Shown in pieces: positions 27,482 through 38,093 of a DNA stretch of 64,000 bases. The notes under the pieces were generated by a model, which saw nothing but the letters and a program-made list of their open reading frames with translations, made no database searches and was not told the origin of the DNA. Within the stretch, counting starts at the first letter, position 1. Each line of letters begins with the position of its first letter. Origin of the DNA: Syntrophorhabdaceae bacterium (GTDB taxonomy: Bacteria; Desulfobacterota; Syntrophorhabdia; Syntrophorhabdales; Syntrophorhabdaceae); NCBI GenBank assembly GCA_036504895.1, contig DASXUJ010000062.1, positions 62,001-126,000 on the forward strand. The letters run 5' to 3'. Both the position numbers and the translations under genes were made by a program.

Positions 27482-28456
27482 TCATCCTATCCTTATTCTC
27501 GGGTCCGCTACCGCATACATGATATCTGCAAGAAGGTTGCCCAGGAGGGTGAGGAAGGCCCCGATCACGAGGATGCCCATGATGGTCGGGTAGTCCCTCG
27601 ACATGACGCTCATGAAGAAGAGCTGCCCCATACCGGGAATGGAAAAAATGCTCTCCATTATTACACTTCCTCCGATCAGACCCGGTACCGACAGGCCGAA
27701 TATGGTGATCACGGGAAGGAGCGAGTTCCGAAGCGCATGCTTTCTCAGGACCATCCGCTCGGGAAGCCCTTTCGCATAGGCGGTGGTGATATACTCCTGC
27801 CGCAACACTTCGAGAAGACTGTTCTTCATATACCGGGACACTCCCGCGAGACCGCCGATAGACGAGCAAAACACGATGATGACAAGGTGCTTCACGAGGT
27901 CGATGCCCTTCTCGAAGAAAGAAAGGTCTGCAAAGTCGAATGATTTTATCCCCGATATGGGCAGCACTTCCAGATAGACCCCAAAAAAGAGCATGAGCAG
28001 GAGGGCGAGCCAGAAATGGGGCATGGCGTAGCCCGCAAACACGAACGCGCTCAATCCTTTATCAAGCCAACTGTCTTTATACCGCGCCGAGTATACCCCT
28101 ATGGGAATGCCCACCATGAAGAAGAGGACCGTCGATAAAAGCTCGATTGTGATCGTAATCGGGAGCCGCTCCGCAATTTTGTCGATAACAGGTCTTCTGT
28201 CGGGGGCGAAAGAAGGGCCGAAATCGAGCCGCACGATCCTCTTGAGCCAGAGGAAGTACTGGATATGAAGCGGTTTATCGAGCCCGTAATAGGCCTTTAT
28301 CCTGTCCCTCACTTCCTTGGTCACTTTGGGGTTCATCTCCGCTTCGAGCACGCTCGGCTCTCCCGGCGTCAGGTGGATCACTGCGAAAGAGATGATCGAT
28401 ATACCCAGCAGCATGGGGATCATGAAGAAGAGACGTTTAAGGAGATAGCGCAGCAC
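27482..28456 (-). CDS. Peptide/nickel-type ABC transporter permease (DppB/OppB family)
   Basis: The 324-residue membrane protein starts MLRYLLKRLFFMIPMLLGIS and has six hydrophobic helices. The cytoplasmic EAA-type loop ITTAYAKGLPERMVLRKHALRN is clear. Its first bases overlap the end of the binding-protein gene. No second permease (DppC) or ATPase follows: the next gene is the convergent polA, 34 nt away. The rest of the transporter must come from elsewhere. Confidence 0.93.
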   Translation of the reverse strand: MLRYLLKRLFFMIPMLLGISIISFAVIHLTPGEPSVLEAEMNPKVTKEVRDRIKAYYGLDKPLHIQYFLWLKRIVRLDFGPSFAPDRRPVIDKIAERLPITITIELLSTVLFFMVGIPIGVYSARYKDSWLDKGLSAFVFAGYAMPHFWLALLLMLFFGVYLEVLPISGIKSFDFADLSFFEKGIDLVKHLVIIVFCSSIGGLAGVSRYMKNSLLEVLRQEYITTAYAKGLPERMVLRKHALRNSLLPVITIFGLSVPGLIGGSVIMESIFSIPGMGQLFFMSVMSRDYPTIMGILVIGAFLTLLGNLLADIMYAVADPRIRIG

Positions 28457-30071
28457 TCTTTTTATACCTCCTCTGGTTCTCCGGCACGTACCATTTTATA
28501 AAATCATAGGTAATTCCCGCCGGGGCGGGTTCTATTCCCTTGAAGCGCTTGTGGACCGCAGTATTGGCATAAGGGATAAAAAGAAACGTGTAGGGCTGCT
28601 CCTCGGCAAGGATCTCCTGCACCCTGTCGAGATACTTTTTCCGTTCTTTCCTGTCCAGGGTATGGCGCGACTTCACGAGCATCTCGTCCACCTCGGCATT
28701 TTCGAAAGAGATGAAGTTAAGCTCCTTTTTGCCCTGTTTCGATGAATGCCATATATCGAACAGATCGGGATCCTGAGGGATCGTCCATCCCAGGATGACC
28801 GCTTCAAAATTCTTCTTGTCGATGAATTCATTTATAAAAGCGGCCCACTCGATCACCCTGATCTTGAGCCTTATCCCCACGTCCGAAAGCCTCTTCTGAA
28901 TAAGCTCCGCGCACTTGATCCTCACGTCGTTGCCCTGGCTCGTCAAAACGGTGAATTCAAAGGGGGCGCCGTCCTTGCGAAGTATCCCATCGGGTCCCAT
29001 CTCGAAACCCGCTTCCTTGAGGAGCGATGCCGCCTTCTCCTTATTGTATCCGTATTTCTTCACATTCCCGTTGTAAGACCACATATCGGGCTTTATGGGA
29101 CCGTCGGCTTCAATGCCCTGGCCGAGGAGGATTCCGTCGACGATCTCCTTCTTGTCGATCGCATAGGTGATCGCCTGACGCACCCGTTTATCCTTAAAGT
29201 AGCGGTGCTTAAGATTATAGCCCATATACACATAGGAAAAGGCGAGGAACTTGAATTTATTGAATTCCCTTTTGAATCGGGGATAATCGGTCTGCCTTAC
29301 CGCCTGCATGGGGGTCAATGCCGCCATGTCGATGCCGCCCTGCTTCAGCTCGAGAAAAGTGGTCGCCGTGTCGGGCACCACGCGCATGACGTAACGGTTA
29401 AGATAGGGCCTGCCTTCGAAATATTTTGGATTGGCGGAGAGAATGAGCCGGTCCCCCGCGATCCATTCACTGAACATATAGGGGCCGGTACCAATGGGCG
29501 CCCTGCGCAGGGGAGATGCGGTGATATCCCGTCCCTCAAGCAGGTGCCTCGGCATTATTGCCGCGTTCCAGCTTATGAGCGCCGGAGCGAAAGGTTTCTC
29601 GTAGGTGACTTTGAACGTATAATCGTCAAGGACCTGAGCTTCCTTTACGAGCTTGAAATCTCCGGAATAGGCGGTCGGCGTCTTCTCGTCCACCGTGACC
29701 CGGTAGGTATACATGACATCATGGGCAGTGAAGGGCCGGCCGTCGTGCCAGGAGACATTTTTTCTGAGATGAAAGGTTATGGAAAGATTATCTTTCGATA
29801 TATCCCACGACTCAGCCAGGTCCCCCACGATATCGAGGTTTTTGTCATATTTGACGAGCCCGTTAAAAACAAGTCCGCTTATCTGGTGGGAAGGCTGATC
29901 CGAAGCGAGGATCGGAATGAGGTTCGACGGCTCTCCTGTTGAAGACGTGATAATAGTATCGCCAAATGACGCCTTCCCCGGATCGTCATAAAAGCCGATT
30001 TCCTTCGGTTTGCCGCAGGAAAGACAGAAGAAAAGGACGAGGGCCCATATAATCCATAATTTCGGGAACAT
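28437..30071 (-). CDS. Extracellular solute-binding lipoprotein (SBP family 5; peptide-type)
   Basis: The 544-residue protein has a lipoprotein signal (MFPKLWIIWALVLFFCLSC, lipobox LSC with Cys19 before GKPKE). The family-5 pattern is clear: LVKYDKNLDIVGDLAESW, FHLRKNVSWHDGRPFTAHDV and GTGPYMFSEW. It captures peptides or related solutes for the permease encoded downstream. It overlaps that gene by 20 nt. The ligand cannot be told from sequence. Confidence 0.93.
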   Translation of the reverse strand: MFPKLWIIWALVLFFCLSCGKPKEIGFYDDPGKASFGDTIITSSTGEPSNLIPILASDQPSHQISGLVFNGLVKYDKNLDIVGDLAESWDISKDNLSITFHLRKNVSWHDGRPFTAHDVMYTYRVTVDEKTPTAYSGDFKLVKEAQVLDDYTFKVTYEKPFAPALISWNAAIMPRHLLEGRDITASPLRRAPIGTGPYMFSEWIAGDRLILSANPKYFEGRPYLNRYVMRVVPDTATTFLELKQGGIDMAALTPMQAVRQTDYPRFKREFNKFKFLAFSYVYMGYNLKHRYFKDKRVRQAITYAIDKKEIVDGILLGQGIEADGPIKPDMWSYNGNVKKYGYNKEKAASLLKEAGFEMGPDGILRKDGAPFEFTVLTSQGNDVRIKCAELIQKRLSDVGIRLKIRVIEWAAFINEFIDKKNFEAVILGWTIPQDPDLFDIWHSSKQGKKELNFISFENAEVDEMLVKSRHTLDRKERKKYLDRVQEILAEEQPYTFLFIPYANTAVHKRFKGIEPAPAGITYDFIKWYVPENQRRYKKSAALSP

Positions 30072-30131
30072 TGCGCTTATTCTAACAAAAGGAGCGCCTC
30101 AAGTAAAGGAATCTCGGGGAGTCCTCCTCCA

Positions 30132-30506
30132 TTACGCCTTCTCGATCCTGATGTGCGCCGCCCCCTTCTCTTTCCTGAGCTCTTCCGCCCGGCCGAGGAT
30201 CTTCCCCACCATATTGACCGCACCGGCAGGCACGGGGTCCTCTCCGGTGCTCAAAGGGGTGGGGCCGAAGAAGATCGCCAGGGCGGCCCCCGGCGGCCAA
30301 TATCCGATATCTCCGACTTTCACCGCCGTGGTAGCCCCCTCATCCAGCCCCACGGAGATCGGTATCTCGAAGTAGAATTCATCACCCCATCTATTGATAT
30401 CTTTTTCAATGGGAAGAATCTCCGCAATGGACCTAGCGCAGGCAGTATCGAACAGCTCGCCGCGAAGGGAAGTCTTTCCTATAGTGATTGTAACAGGGAC
30501 CGTCAT
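30132..30506 (-). CDS. Cyclophilin-like fold protein (TM1367 type)
   Basis: The 124-residue protein resembles the small bacterial cyclophilin-like (TM1367/DUF369-type) family: the LFDTACARSIAEILP, WGDEFYFEIP and VKVGDIGYWPPGAALAIFFGPTPLS segments fit. Isomerase activity is uncertain. I start at the ATG at 30506, with a GGGAGG site 4 nt upstream; an in-frame reading to 30572 would include this site. It is single and on the minus strand. Confidence 0.8.
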   Translation of the reverse strand: MTVPVTITIGKTSLRGELFDTACARSIAEILPIEKDINRWGDEFYFEIPISVGLDEGATTAVKVGDIGYWPPGAALAIFFGPTPLSTGEDPVPAGAVNMVGKILGRAEELRKEKGAAHIRIEKA

Positions 30507-30732
30507 ATTACCTCCCGGGACTAATTCCCTCAACCCTTTTAATACCTCCCCCGTACGAATGTCAAGAAGCATTTATCTCCGCGCCTCTCGCGAGGATTTT
30601 GGTTTACTATCATCTGCCCCTGGGATAATATCTAATGCGCGGGCGGTGACTTGTCCTCCCATTAAGAATCGGGCCCGAATTGCGATAAAAACAATGGAGT
30701 CTTCCGGGAAGATCCAATATAAGGAGAAGAAC

Positions 30733-31122
30733 ATGAGACGATCCATAGAGGCTATCCTTTTGTGCTCCTTTGTAGCCCTTTTATGTATGGCGGTACTGCC
30801 CATGAATGCCCGCGGCCAGGATAAGCGCTGGGTTCATTTCACCTTCGACAAGAACCTTCAGAATACAGATTACTACTACGATCGCGAGACGGTGAGGTAT
30901 TTGTCGGATAATAGGGTGAGCGTATGGCTTAAAATCGCTTCGCCCCAAAGCGAGGAACTGCTTCATCTGGAGATAGAATGCTCCGGCTCCATGTTCCGCA
31001 CGATCGAGCCCTATAAGCCCCTCTTCGGGAGCCCGGTCAAGACATCTTATGCCCAATACGGCTGGCTCGAAGTCCCTCCGGATTCCGAGGTTTTTCTGCT
31101 CAAGAAGGCCCTCTGCAGGTAG
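30733..31122 (+). CDS. Small secreted protein, surface-adhesin E-like
   Basis: The 129-residue product has a signal peptide (hydrophobic core AILLCSFVALLCMAVL, cleavage probably near NARG-QD). The mature part has W-V-HFTFD..N.DYYYDRETV..LSDNRVSVWLKI and a late Cys pair (IECSG and ALCR). The YYYD..V....VWLK pattern recalls the surface-adhesin E-like domain seen in many proteobacterial periplasmic proteins. The start is set by AAGGAG 6 nt before the ATG. Function unknown. Confidence 0.75.
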   Translation: MRRSIEAILLCSFVALLCMAVLPMNARGQDKRWVHFTFDKNLQNTDYYYDRETVRYLSDNRVSVWLKIASPQSEELLHLEIECSGSMFRTIEPYKPLFGSPVKTSYAQYGWLEVPPDSEVFLLKKALCR

Positions 31123-31486
31123 AATATTCCGGAGGCGCCCAAAGCCCGCGCCCCAAATGAAAATCACGGATCAGATCAGGGAAAATAACGGACAACCTGC
31201 GTCACACGGGGAAAGGGAAGCTCTGCCGGATCAGTTTGAGGAGATTGTACCTCTCCCGCAGGGACAGTTTGAGATAGAACTTGCTTGTGATCAGGATATG
31301 GATAATCTTTTTCATAGCGTGCAGCTCAGGCATCGGTACCCCCCTATGTCGGCGCTGCCGGGGCACGATCTTCAGGCAAATCCCGGCTTGGTACATTATC
31401 GGCAGTTCTTGGATAAACTTTAGCCGATAGGGGCCTTTCCGGGAAAAATAGGGTATTTAATTAGTTACGAAAACCAGCAGGGGGGA
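31123..31486. other. Intergenic stretch without a supported gene
   Basis: The 364 bp between two convergent genes have short open frames on both strands. On plus there is an 88-codon frame from 31156 without a clear ribosome site; on minus there is a 37-64-codon frame around 31202-31396. Neither resembles a family I know. No terminator with a T run was seen. Confidence 0.5.
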
Positions 31487-32269
31487 TCATTTGAATTTAT
31501 GGTGGTCCTTGTTCTTCTGATAGAGCATCTTGAGTCCCCTCAGGGTAAGCATCTCATCGACTTCGTCTATGGTCAGAGATTCTTTGAAAATAAAACTGGA
31601 TAAACCGCCTGTGGCGATCACGTAGGGAGTGGTCCCGACCTCTTCCTTCATCTTGCTCACTATTCCGTCGACAAGACCCACATATCCGTAAATAATTCCC
31701 GCCTGCATGGCATGGACCGTATTCTTGCCTATGAGGCTTTTCGGTTTGATGAGCTCGACCCTCGGGAGCTTGGAGGCCCTTTCGAAAAGCGCTCCCAGAG
31801 ATATCATGATTCCGGGAGCGATGGCGCCTCCCGCATATTCTCCTTTTGCGGTAATGTAATCGAAGGTGGTGGCCGTCCCAAAATCTACGATGATAAGAGG
31901 TTTTTTATACTTCTCATACCCTGCCACCGCATTGACGATCCGGTCGGCTCCCACTTCCTGGGGGTTCTCGTAAAGAATGGGCATACCGGTCTTGATGCCG
32001 GGCTCGACCACGAGAGGCCTTATCCCCACATACTTCCGGCAGATTATCTCGAAAGGTATGAGCATGGGCGGCACCACACATGAGATAATGGCGCTGTCGA
32101 TGTCCGTGAGCTTTATATTTTCGAAATTGAGAAGGCTGTTTAAAAGGATCGCGTTCTCATCAACCGTCTTCTGAATCGAGGTGCTGAGCCTCCAATGGTT
32201 GACGAGGTTATCCTCGTCGTATACTCCGAAAACAATGTTCGTATTACCGATATCGATTACAAGTAGCAT
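31487..32269 (-). CDS. coaX: Type III pantothenate kinase
   Basis: CoaX phosphorylates pantothenate, the first step of CoA synthesis. The 260 residues start [19 protein letters not shown] (phosphate loop); [28 protein letters not shown] and [16 protein letters not shown] are the family motifs. It follows birA after 3 nt, a very common birA-coaX pairing. A Lys-rich tail follows. Confidence 0.97.
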   Translation of the reverse strand: MLLVIDIGNTNIVFGVYDEDNLVNHWRLSTSIQKTVDENAILLNSLLNFENIKLTDIDSAIISCVVPPMLIPFEIICRKYVGIRPLVVEPGIKTGMPILYENPQEVGADRIVNAVAGYEKYKKPLIIVDFGTATTFDYITAKGEYAGGAIAPGIMISLGALFERASKLPRVELIKPKSLIGKNTVHAMQAGIIYGYVGLVDGIVSKMKEEVGTTPYVIATGGLSSFIFKESLTIDEVDEMLTLRGLKMLYQKNKDHHKFK

Positions 32270-32272
32270 AGG

Positions 32273-33235
32273 CTAATAATTCACATCCCCCGCAATTATC
32301 TTTTTCAGCCGGCCCCCTTCTTCGAGGACTACCGCACCGTCCCGGTCTATGCCCACGCATATGCCCCGGTTCACTTCACCCATCTGGACTATCTCCAGGT
32401 ACTTCCCTTTTATCGCCGCCCGATCCTGCCAGATCCTGCAGATCTCCGATTCGCCTTGAGTTTTGAAAATCTCGTAATATCGTTCCAGGTTGGAGAGTAG
32501 CTTACCACAGACTTCGGCTCTTTCAAAGACCTTTCTTGTCTCCATCGAGAGGGAGGTGGCCTTCTGCCTGATCTCTTCAGACATCCCCCCTACTTCCATA
32601 TTGATATTGAGCCCTATGCCTACGATTACGAACCGCACCATCTCCGCTTCCGTCGACAGCTCGAGAAGGGTGCCACAGACCTTCTTTCCGTGAATCAGCA
32701 CGTCGTTGGGCCACTTGAGCGCGGGTTCGGTCCCTAAATCCTTTATGGTGTCATAGACCGCAAGAGACGAGAGAAACGTTATAGGATAAATACGGGAGGG
32801 ATGGACCTGGGGCCGAAGGATAACCGACAGGTAAAGGTTCTTCCCCTCCGGAGAGAACCAGACCCGTCCGAGCCGGCCTTTCCCCATGCCTTGCGATTCG
32901 GCGATCACTACGGCGCCTTCAGGCTCCCCATTGAGGGCGAGCTGGAAGGCCAGAAGGTTGGTCGAATCGACTCTATCTTTATAAATCGACTTGTGGCCCA
33001 CGTACCGTGTGTCGAGGAAACGATCGATCTCCCAGGGGTAAAGCCGGTCGGGACCCCGCACCAGCATATAGCCTTTGCCTTTCGCCTTAGTCACATTGTA
33101 GCCCAGCTCGTCGAGGTGGTTCACATATTTCCAGACCGCAGTCCTCGAGATGCCGATTTTGCGTGCAATGTAGTCTCCCGAGACAAAGCCCTCGGTTTCC
33201 CGGAGAAAGGTCAACAGCTCCTTAATTCTGTCCAT
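32273..33235 (-). CDS. birA: Bifunctional biotin-protein ligase / biotin operon repressor
   Basis: BirA attaches biotin to carboxylases. The 320 residues have an N-terminal winged helix ([28 protein letters not shown]), so it may also be a repressor. The catalytic domain has [19 protein letters not shown], with a GMGKGRLGR biotinoyl-AMP loop in place of the usual GRGRRGR, and LKWPNDVLI. Its start overlaps the end of the EF-G-like gene by 14 nt. No biotin genes are nearby. Confidence 0.95.
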   Translation of the reverse strand: MDRIKELLTFLRETEGFVSGDYIARKIGISRTAVWKYVNHLDELGYNVTKAKGKGYMLVRGPDRLYPWEIDRFLDTRYVGHKSIYKDRVDSTNLLAFQLALNGEPEGAVVIAESQGMGKGRLGRVWFSPEGKNLYLSVILRPQVHPSRIYPITFLSSLAVYDTIKDLGTEPALKWPNDVLIHGKKVCGTLLELSTEAEMVRFVIVGIGLNINMEVGGMSEEIRQKATSLSMETRKVFERAEVCGKLLSNLERYYEIFKTQGESEICRIWQDRAAIKGKYLEIVQMGEVNRGICVGIDRDGAVVLEEGGRLKKIIAGDVNY

Positions 33236-35291
33236 TTTCTATTTTGTCGTAGTGAGAGAAGAACATGGTGAAAGAGGCCCTCCCCTGAGAGAGTGAGCGC
33301 ACGTCCGTCGAATAGCCGAACATCCTCGTGAGCGGCGCATTCGCCTGTATGACCGTGATCTTGTCCTTTGAATTGACATCCGTGATCTGGCACTTCCTCG
33401 AATTCAGGTCGCCGATGATCTCACCGAGAAATTCATTCGGTGTAGTGACCGTAAGAGACATAAAGGGAACGAGAAGCACGGGTTTAGCCTCGACGCATGC
33501 CTTCCTGAAGCCCTCATAGGCCGCCATCTTGAGGGTAAGGCGCGCGAACTCCGGACTGCTCGTGGAGGCGTCCAGCACGTCGACCTTTATATCCGTCAAG
33601 GGAAAGCCTTTGAGGATCCCTATATGGGAGGCCTCCGTGATGCCCTCTTCGAGGGCGCTGATGTAGGGATATGCGAGGCTCTCCTCTTTCAGGTGGGCGT
33701 GCACCACGTTACCCTGGCCCCTTGCATTGGGAGAGATCCGGAGAGAGACCCACCCCCTGGGAGTGGATGAACCCGCGGTTCCGGCCACGCCGGTAAGTAC
33801 TTTCTCAAAAGCATGCTCCACCAGGGCTTCTCTTTCTATGGTCTCTTTGTAGACCACCTGCGGCCTGCCCACGTGAAGCTCGATATTGAACTCTTCTTTT
33901 ATCCGCCTCACCACCACGTCCAGGTGAAGCTCCCCCATGCCGGAGACCACTGTCTGATAGGCGTCCTCATCCGTTCTCACTACAAATGTAGGGTCTTCCT
34001 CCGCGATGCGCTGGAGGGTGAGAAGGAGTTTCTCCTGGTCTGCGTTCTTCCGGGGCTCCACTGCAATGGAGATAACGGGTTGATATACTTCTATCTGCTC
34101 GAGCACCAGGGGTTTTGCCCCTACCAGGGTATGGCCCGTGGAGGTCTCCTTGAGTCCCACAATCCCCACGATCGCGCCGGTTCCTGCCTTTTCGATCCGT
34201 TCCCTGTGGTTGGCATGCATTTTAAAAATTCTGGAGATTTTTTCTTTCTTGTTGATGTTGACATTGAGGATATCATCCCCGACCTTTATCGTTCCCCCGT
34301 AGACCCTGATGTAAACGAGTTTTCTCCCCTCCTGCATGACCACTTTGAAGGCCAGCGCCGTAAAATCCTCGTCGTCCCTCGCCTCACGCTCCTCGATCTC
34401 TCCTGTCTGAGGATTTATCCCTTCGACGGAAGGTACATCTAGGGGAGAAGGAAGGTATCTCACGACCGCATCCATGAGGGGCTGAACGCCTTTATTCTTC
34501 AACGCGCTTCCGCAGAGGACGGGTACGCATTTCAAGCCTATGGTCCCTTTTCTCAGGACCTCGTGGATAAGGGCCTCTTCTACGGTCCCCCCTTCGAGAT
34601 AGATCTCCATAAGCCTGTCGTCCAAAAGGGAGAGTTTCTCGAGAAGCCGCTCCCGCTGTTCATGGACCGCCTCCTCATACTCCTTCGGGATCGATATGGA
34701 GTTATAAGTCGCGCCGGAGTCCGCTTCATCCCAGACTATGGCTTGCATGGTAATGAGATCCGCGACCCCGTAGAATCCGTCCTCTCTTCCGAGAGGTATC
34801 TGTATGGGGATAGGATTTGCCCCGAACTTCTCTACAATCGAATCGATCACGGAAAAATAATCGGAGCCGAGGCGATCCAGCTTATTTATAAATGCGAGTC
34901 TCGGCACGTGGTACCTGTCCGCCTGGTGCCACACCGTCTCCGACTGGGGCTCCACACAGCCCACCCCGCAAAAGACCGCTACCATGCCATCAAGAACCCG
35001 GAGCGACCTTTCCACCTCAATGGTGAAATCCACGTGTCCCGGAGTATCTATAAGCTGTATCTCATGACCGGCCCATTCAAGAGTAGTAACCGCGGAGGTA
35101 ATGGTAATGCCCCTCTCCTGCTCCTGGGGAAGGTAATCCATGGTAGCAGTGCCTTCATGAACTTCTCCGATCTTATGGGTTTTGCCGGTGTAGAAAAGGA
35201 TACGCTCCGTCACGGTTGTCTTGCCCGCGTCTATATGGGCGGCAATTCCGATGTTCCTTATCTTTTTAAGGCGCTCGACTTCTTTTTTCAT
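33222..35291 (-). CDS. Elongation factor G paralogue
   Basis: The 689-residue GTPase has the EF-G layout: G1 [11 protein letters not shown]2 [12 protein letters not shown]3 [17 protein letters not shown]4 NKLD, and domains II-V. It is not next to rpsL, rpsG or tuf, so it is probably a secondary EF-G (EF-G2 type), perhaps for ribosome recycling or stress. I use the ATG at 35291; an alternative TTG at 35321 would lie within the promoter. There is no ribosome site and the predicted transcript starts within about 2-3 nt of the ATG, so it may be leaderless. Confidence 0.9.
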   Translation of the reverse strand: MKKEVERLKKIRNIGIAAHIDAGKTTVTERILFYTGKTHKIGEVHEGTATMDYLPQEQERGITITSAVTTLEWAGHEIQLIDTPGHVDFTIEVERSLRVLDGMVAVFCGVGCVEPQSETVWHQADRYHVPRLAFINKLDRLGSDYFSVIDSIVEKFGANPIPIQIPLGREDGFYGVADLITMQAIVWDEADSGATYNSISIPKEYEEAVHEQRERLLEKLSLLDDRLMEIYLEGGTVEEALIHEVLRKGTIGLKCVPVLCGSALKNKGVQPLMDAVVRYLPSPLDVPSVEGINPQTGEIEEREARDDEDFTALAFKVVMQEGRKLVYIRVYGGTIKVGDDILNVNINKKEKISRIFKMHANHRERIEKAGTGAIVGIVGLKETSTGHTLVGAKPLVLEQIEVYQPVISIAVEPRKNADQEKLLLTLQRIAEEDPTFVVRTDEDAYQTVVSGMGELHLDVVVRRIKEEFNIELHVGRPQVVYKETIEREALVEHAFEKVLTGVAGTAGSSTPRGWVSLRISPNARGQGNVVHAHLKEESLAYPYISALEEGITEASHIGILKGFPLTDIKVDVLDASTSSPEFARLTLKMAAYEGFRKACVEAKPVLLVPFMSLTVTTPNEFLGEIIGDLNSRKCQITDVNSKDKITVIQANAPLTRMFGYSTDVRSLSQGRASFTMFFSHYDKIENGQN

Positions 35292-35299
35292 AACGTGAA

Positions 35300-35328
35300 A
35301 ATATGACCTATTACCGGTCAAAAGTCAA
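35300..35328 (-). promoter_or_regulatory. Promoter for the EF-G paralogue-birA-coaX operon
   Basis: Minus-strand TTGACT (35323-35328), 17-nt spacer, CATATT (35300-35305). The expected start site is near 35293, only about two bases before the ATG at 35291. Confidence 0.65.
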
Positions 35329-35584
35329 TATTAACGCGTTGCCGTGTTAAGGCGTTGCCGCCAGGTGCGACCGAAGACGGAGATTGGCCTTTGCCTCTCT
35401 CGAGGAGATTAATTCCCGGATCGACACCGTCCTATCGAGGGGTCACAGTCTCAACAATCAGGCCGGGAGTATCATGAGGCGGGCCGCCGGGCTTTTGCCC
35501 GATAGCCCTTCACTTTTGAAAATCATTCGAAATTTGGGGAGTTCTCGATCGAAGGCCCTAAGGGACGAGAGCGGCCTCCGTCCT

Positions 35585-36352
35585 TTACTTTTCCACCGCC
35601 TTGAGATCCTTTTCTCTGTCCGGCGTTAAATCGGCTTGATAAAAATCCCGATCCGAGGGAATAATGAGGGTGAATTCCGTGGTATCATCTATCTCCAGCG
35701 TGGCTTTCTCCACTGCAAAGTCGAGCACATGCCCCCCGGCGGACCGGTCCGCCGTGATGAAGTGAAGGTGATAGCCGGGAACGTTTACTCCTTTCACATA
35801 AGGAGGACAACGAAAACCTACGATCGTGCCTTTTACATTCTTTAAGGTGAAAAGAGGCTGCGTCTTTACCACCTCTTTCAACGGCTTATACGGCTTTTCC
35901 TGGGCGGGAACGCTCCGGGTCTTCACGATGCGAAAAACGCCCGATATCTTGATCGCATAAAACATATTAAGGGTAGGAAGCATTCGATCGGCTACATTTG
36001 CGACCCCCGCAAAATCCATATCCTTGTCGAGAATAACGGTGCGATCCGCCTCGAAATATGTCACCGCGGCAAAGGGCGTCTTCGTCTCCATGCCCGGCCT
36101 CTCGACCGCCCCCCGTCCGTTAATCCGGTAAAATTCTCCGTCTACCAGCACCATTTCACCGTCAAGGGAATTGTAGGTACCCACTCCGAAGTCGCCTTTC
36201 CCTTTTAGGGCCCCAAGGGTGGTCTCCCCGTCATAAATACCTGTCATCAGGGCATCTATAGTCGAGATCTGGGTGAGCGTATCCTGCCCGGCATAAGAGA
36301 GTCCTGTTGCGGTAAAAACTAAAACCAAAACATACACAATGAATCGTCTCAT
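35585..36352 (-). CDS. Exported alpha-acetolactate decarboxylase
   Basis: The 255-residue protein matches acetolactate decarboxylase (BudA/AlsD), which converts acetolactate to acetoin. The zinc-site histidines are in PGYHLHFITADRSAGGH, with the conserved VGFRCPPYVKGVNVPG just before. LDGEMVLVDGEFYRI is the conserved N-terminal motif. An N-terminal signal peptide (FIVYVLVLVFTATGLSYA) predicts export, unusual for a cytoplasmic fermentation enzyme but known for some homologues. No acetolactate synthase gene is near. It appears to stand alone. Confidence 0.88.
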   Translation of the reverse strand: MRRFIVYVLVLVFTATGLSYAGQDTLTQISTIDALMTGIYDGETTLGALKGKGDFGVGTYNSLDGEMVLVDGEFYRINGRGAVERPGMETKTPFAAVTYFEADRTVILDKDMDFAGVANVADRMLPTLNMFYAIKISGVFRIVKTRSVPAQEKPYKPLKEVVKTQPLFTLKNVKGTIVGFRCPPYVKGVNVPGYHLHFITADRSAGGHVLDFAVEKATLEIDDTTEFTLIIPSDRDFYQADLTPDREKDLKAVEK

Positions 36353-36430
36353 TTGCAGTTCACCTTTTCTGTTATTTTACCACAGAAACCAAAGCGATCG
36401 AAGGCCGGGAGGTTGGACCGAGGCCTCTCT

Positions 36431-38035
36431 TTACCCATCGATTGTAAGCCCGAAGATTCGGTCCGCTATAGTCCGGCAATGTTCCGATATGAGCTCCAGG
36501 TTCATGAGAATGTCGACAAACAGCGGACCCGCCTCGGCCTTACAGAGTTTGGTGTAGAACCTCTTCAGATGCTCATCCGTGGCTTCCCTGACTTTATCCC
36601 TTATCTCCTCGTGCCTTACCATCACGACCCTTATGAGCTCCTCGTCCCTTTTCACGATGAGAGATGACGTATCTTCTATATTTCTGAGGACCAATCCTCC
36701 TATCTCGTCTATTTCAGAGTAGGCCTGATCGGTAAAGACGGCTTTTCTCTTGTACTTCGATTCCCCCGCCTCCATAATATTTGTGGAGCGGTCACCGATC
36801 CTTTCTATGTCATCCACAATCACGGAAAAAGCGAATAATTTCCTTGATAATCCGGGAGACAGGTCTCCGCAAGAAGTATTCCACAGGAATTGTGTAATCT
36901 CCGTCTGAAGGTTATCCACCACGAGCTCCACATACATGATGTCTCTTTTCCGGGTTTCACTCCACGAGGGGATGAGCGTGAGACTTTCCGAGAACATCCT
37001 TCCCGCAAGGAATATCTCCCTGGAGAGCTCCTTGTTCACACAATCCAGGGCCTCCTGCGGGATTGTGAGGCATTTTTGGTCGAGGTATTCCGGCCAAAGC
37101 GGCAGAGTCTCTTCTTTGCCCGGGACGATTGCCTCCACAACCCATGCAAAGGGTTTGAGGAGACCTATGAAAAGAATAACTATGAGGAGGCTGAGGATTA
37201 CATGACTCAGGGCAATCTGTTGGGCTACCTCGGAAGAAAGGGCCTTGAGCAATACGACAAAGAGGGGGAATAAAAGAAGGGATACCCCTACCCCCGATAC
37301 CTTGAAAAGGAGATGGGCCAGGGCGCTCCTCTTGCCGGCCTTATTCATGAAGAGGCTGCCCATGATGGCTGTAGCCGTGGTCCCAATATTCGCCCCGAAT
37401 ACGACCGGAAGAGCACCTTCAATCGATATGAGCCCCTGTTGTCCGAGGATTATAAGAATGCTTACGGGGATGGCGGACGCATGCACCACTGCCGTAAAAA
37501 TAATGCCTATCGCCAAACCGAGGAGGGGATTTTCGGTTCCCCTGAAGAAGCGTATAAAGGTCTCGCTCTCTTTCAACGGAGCAGCGGCATCGCCTATCAG
37601 GCCGAGGCCGAAGAAGATGAGACCGAAATAGACGACCATCTCGCCCGCAGATTTCCATCTCTCCACACCGATGCAGAAGATGAGGACACCCGTCAGAATA
37701 ATCCATGGAGACAGGTCGGTCACATTCCATACCACTAGCTGGGCCGTGAGAGTGGTTCCTATATCCGCGCCTAATATTATGCCGAGGGAATGGTAAAAAG
37801 TGATGAGGCCCGCGCTCACGATGCTCACGGTGAGAAGAGTGGTGGCAGAACTACTCTGAAAAACCGTGGTGGCGGCAATGCCGGTGACCAAGCCGAAAAA
37901 CCGGTTCTTTACCGAAAACTTTATAAAATTGCGGATCCTGCCGCTGAAGGCGCCCTCCATTCCCGAGCTCAGCTTCAGCATACCGAAGAGAAAGAGGGCA
38001 AGTCCGGTGATGAAAAGCAGAAGACTCCCTACCAT
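36431..38035 (-). CDS. Na/Pi cotransporter family protein with PhoU-like domain
   Basis: The 534-residue protein has an N-terminal Na/Pi symporter region of two inverted repeats, each with the QSSSATTLLTVSI / VHASAIPVSILIIL type motif and about eight hydrophobic helices to residue 310. A C-terminal PhoU-like helical domain follows (residues 340-530). It probably carries phosphate with sodium, the PhoU part being regulatory. It is the third gene of a run after the FAH and tRNA-binding genes. Confidence 0.9.
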   Translation of the reverse strand: MVGSLLLFITGLALFLFGMLKLSSGMEGAFSGRIRNFIKFSVKNRFFGLVTGIAATTVFQSSSATTLLTVSIVSAGLITFYHSLGIILGADIGTTLTAQLVVWNVTDLSPWIILTGVLIFCIGVERWKSAGEMVVYFGLIFFGLGLIGDAAAPLKESETFIRFFRGTENPLLGLAIGIIFTAVVHASAIPVSILIILGQQGLISIEGALPVVFGANIGTTATAIMGSLFMNKAGKRSALAHLLFKVSGVGVSLLLFPLFVVLLKALSSEVAQQIALSHVILSLLIVILFIGLLKPFAWVVEAIVPGKEETLPLWPEYLDQKCLTIPQEALDCVNKELSREIFLAGRMFSESLTLIPSWSETRKRDIMYVELVVDNLQTEITQFLWNTSCGDLSPGLSRKLFAFSVIVDDIERIGDRSTNIMEAGESKYKRKAVFTDQAYSEIDEIGGLVLRNIEDTSSLIVKRDEELIRVVMVRHEEIRDKVREATDEHLKRFYTKLCKAEAGPLFVDILMNLELISEHCRTIADRIFGLTIDG

Positions 38036-38093
38036 CGGCCCCTTAGATCGTCATTGTGCCCGCCGCGCAGGCGCCCGGTATTCCGCCTGCCCT

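Noticed and set aside
31156-31423. 88-codon plus-strand frame
   Set aside because: No ribosome site or recognisable family; the minus strand has a competing short frame, so neither is called.
35384-35629. 81-codon plus-strand frame after the EF-G paralogue promoter
   Set aside because: TTG start, no ribosome site, no family resemblance, and it runs into the convergent acetolactate decarboxylase gene.
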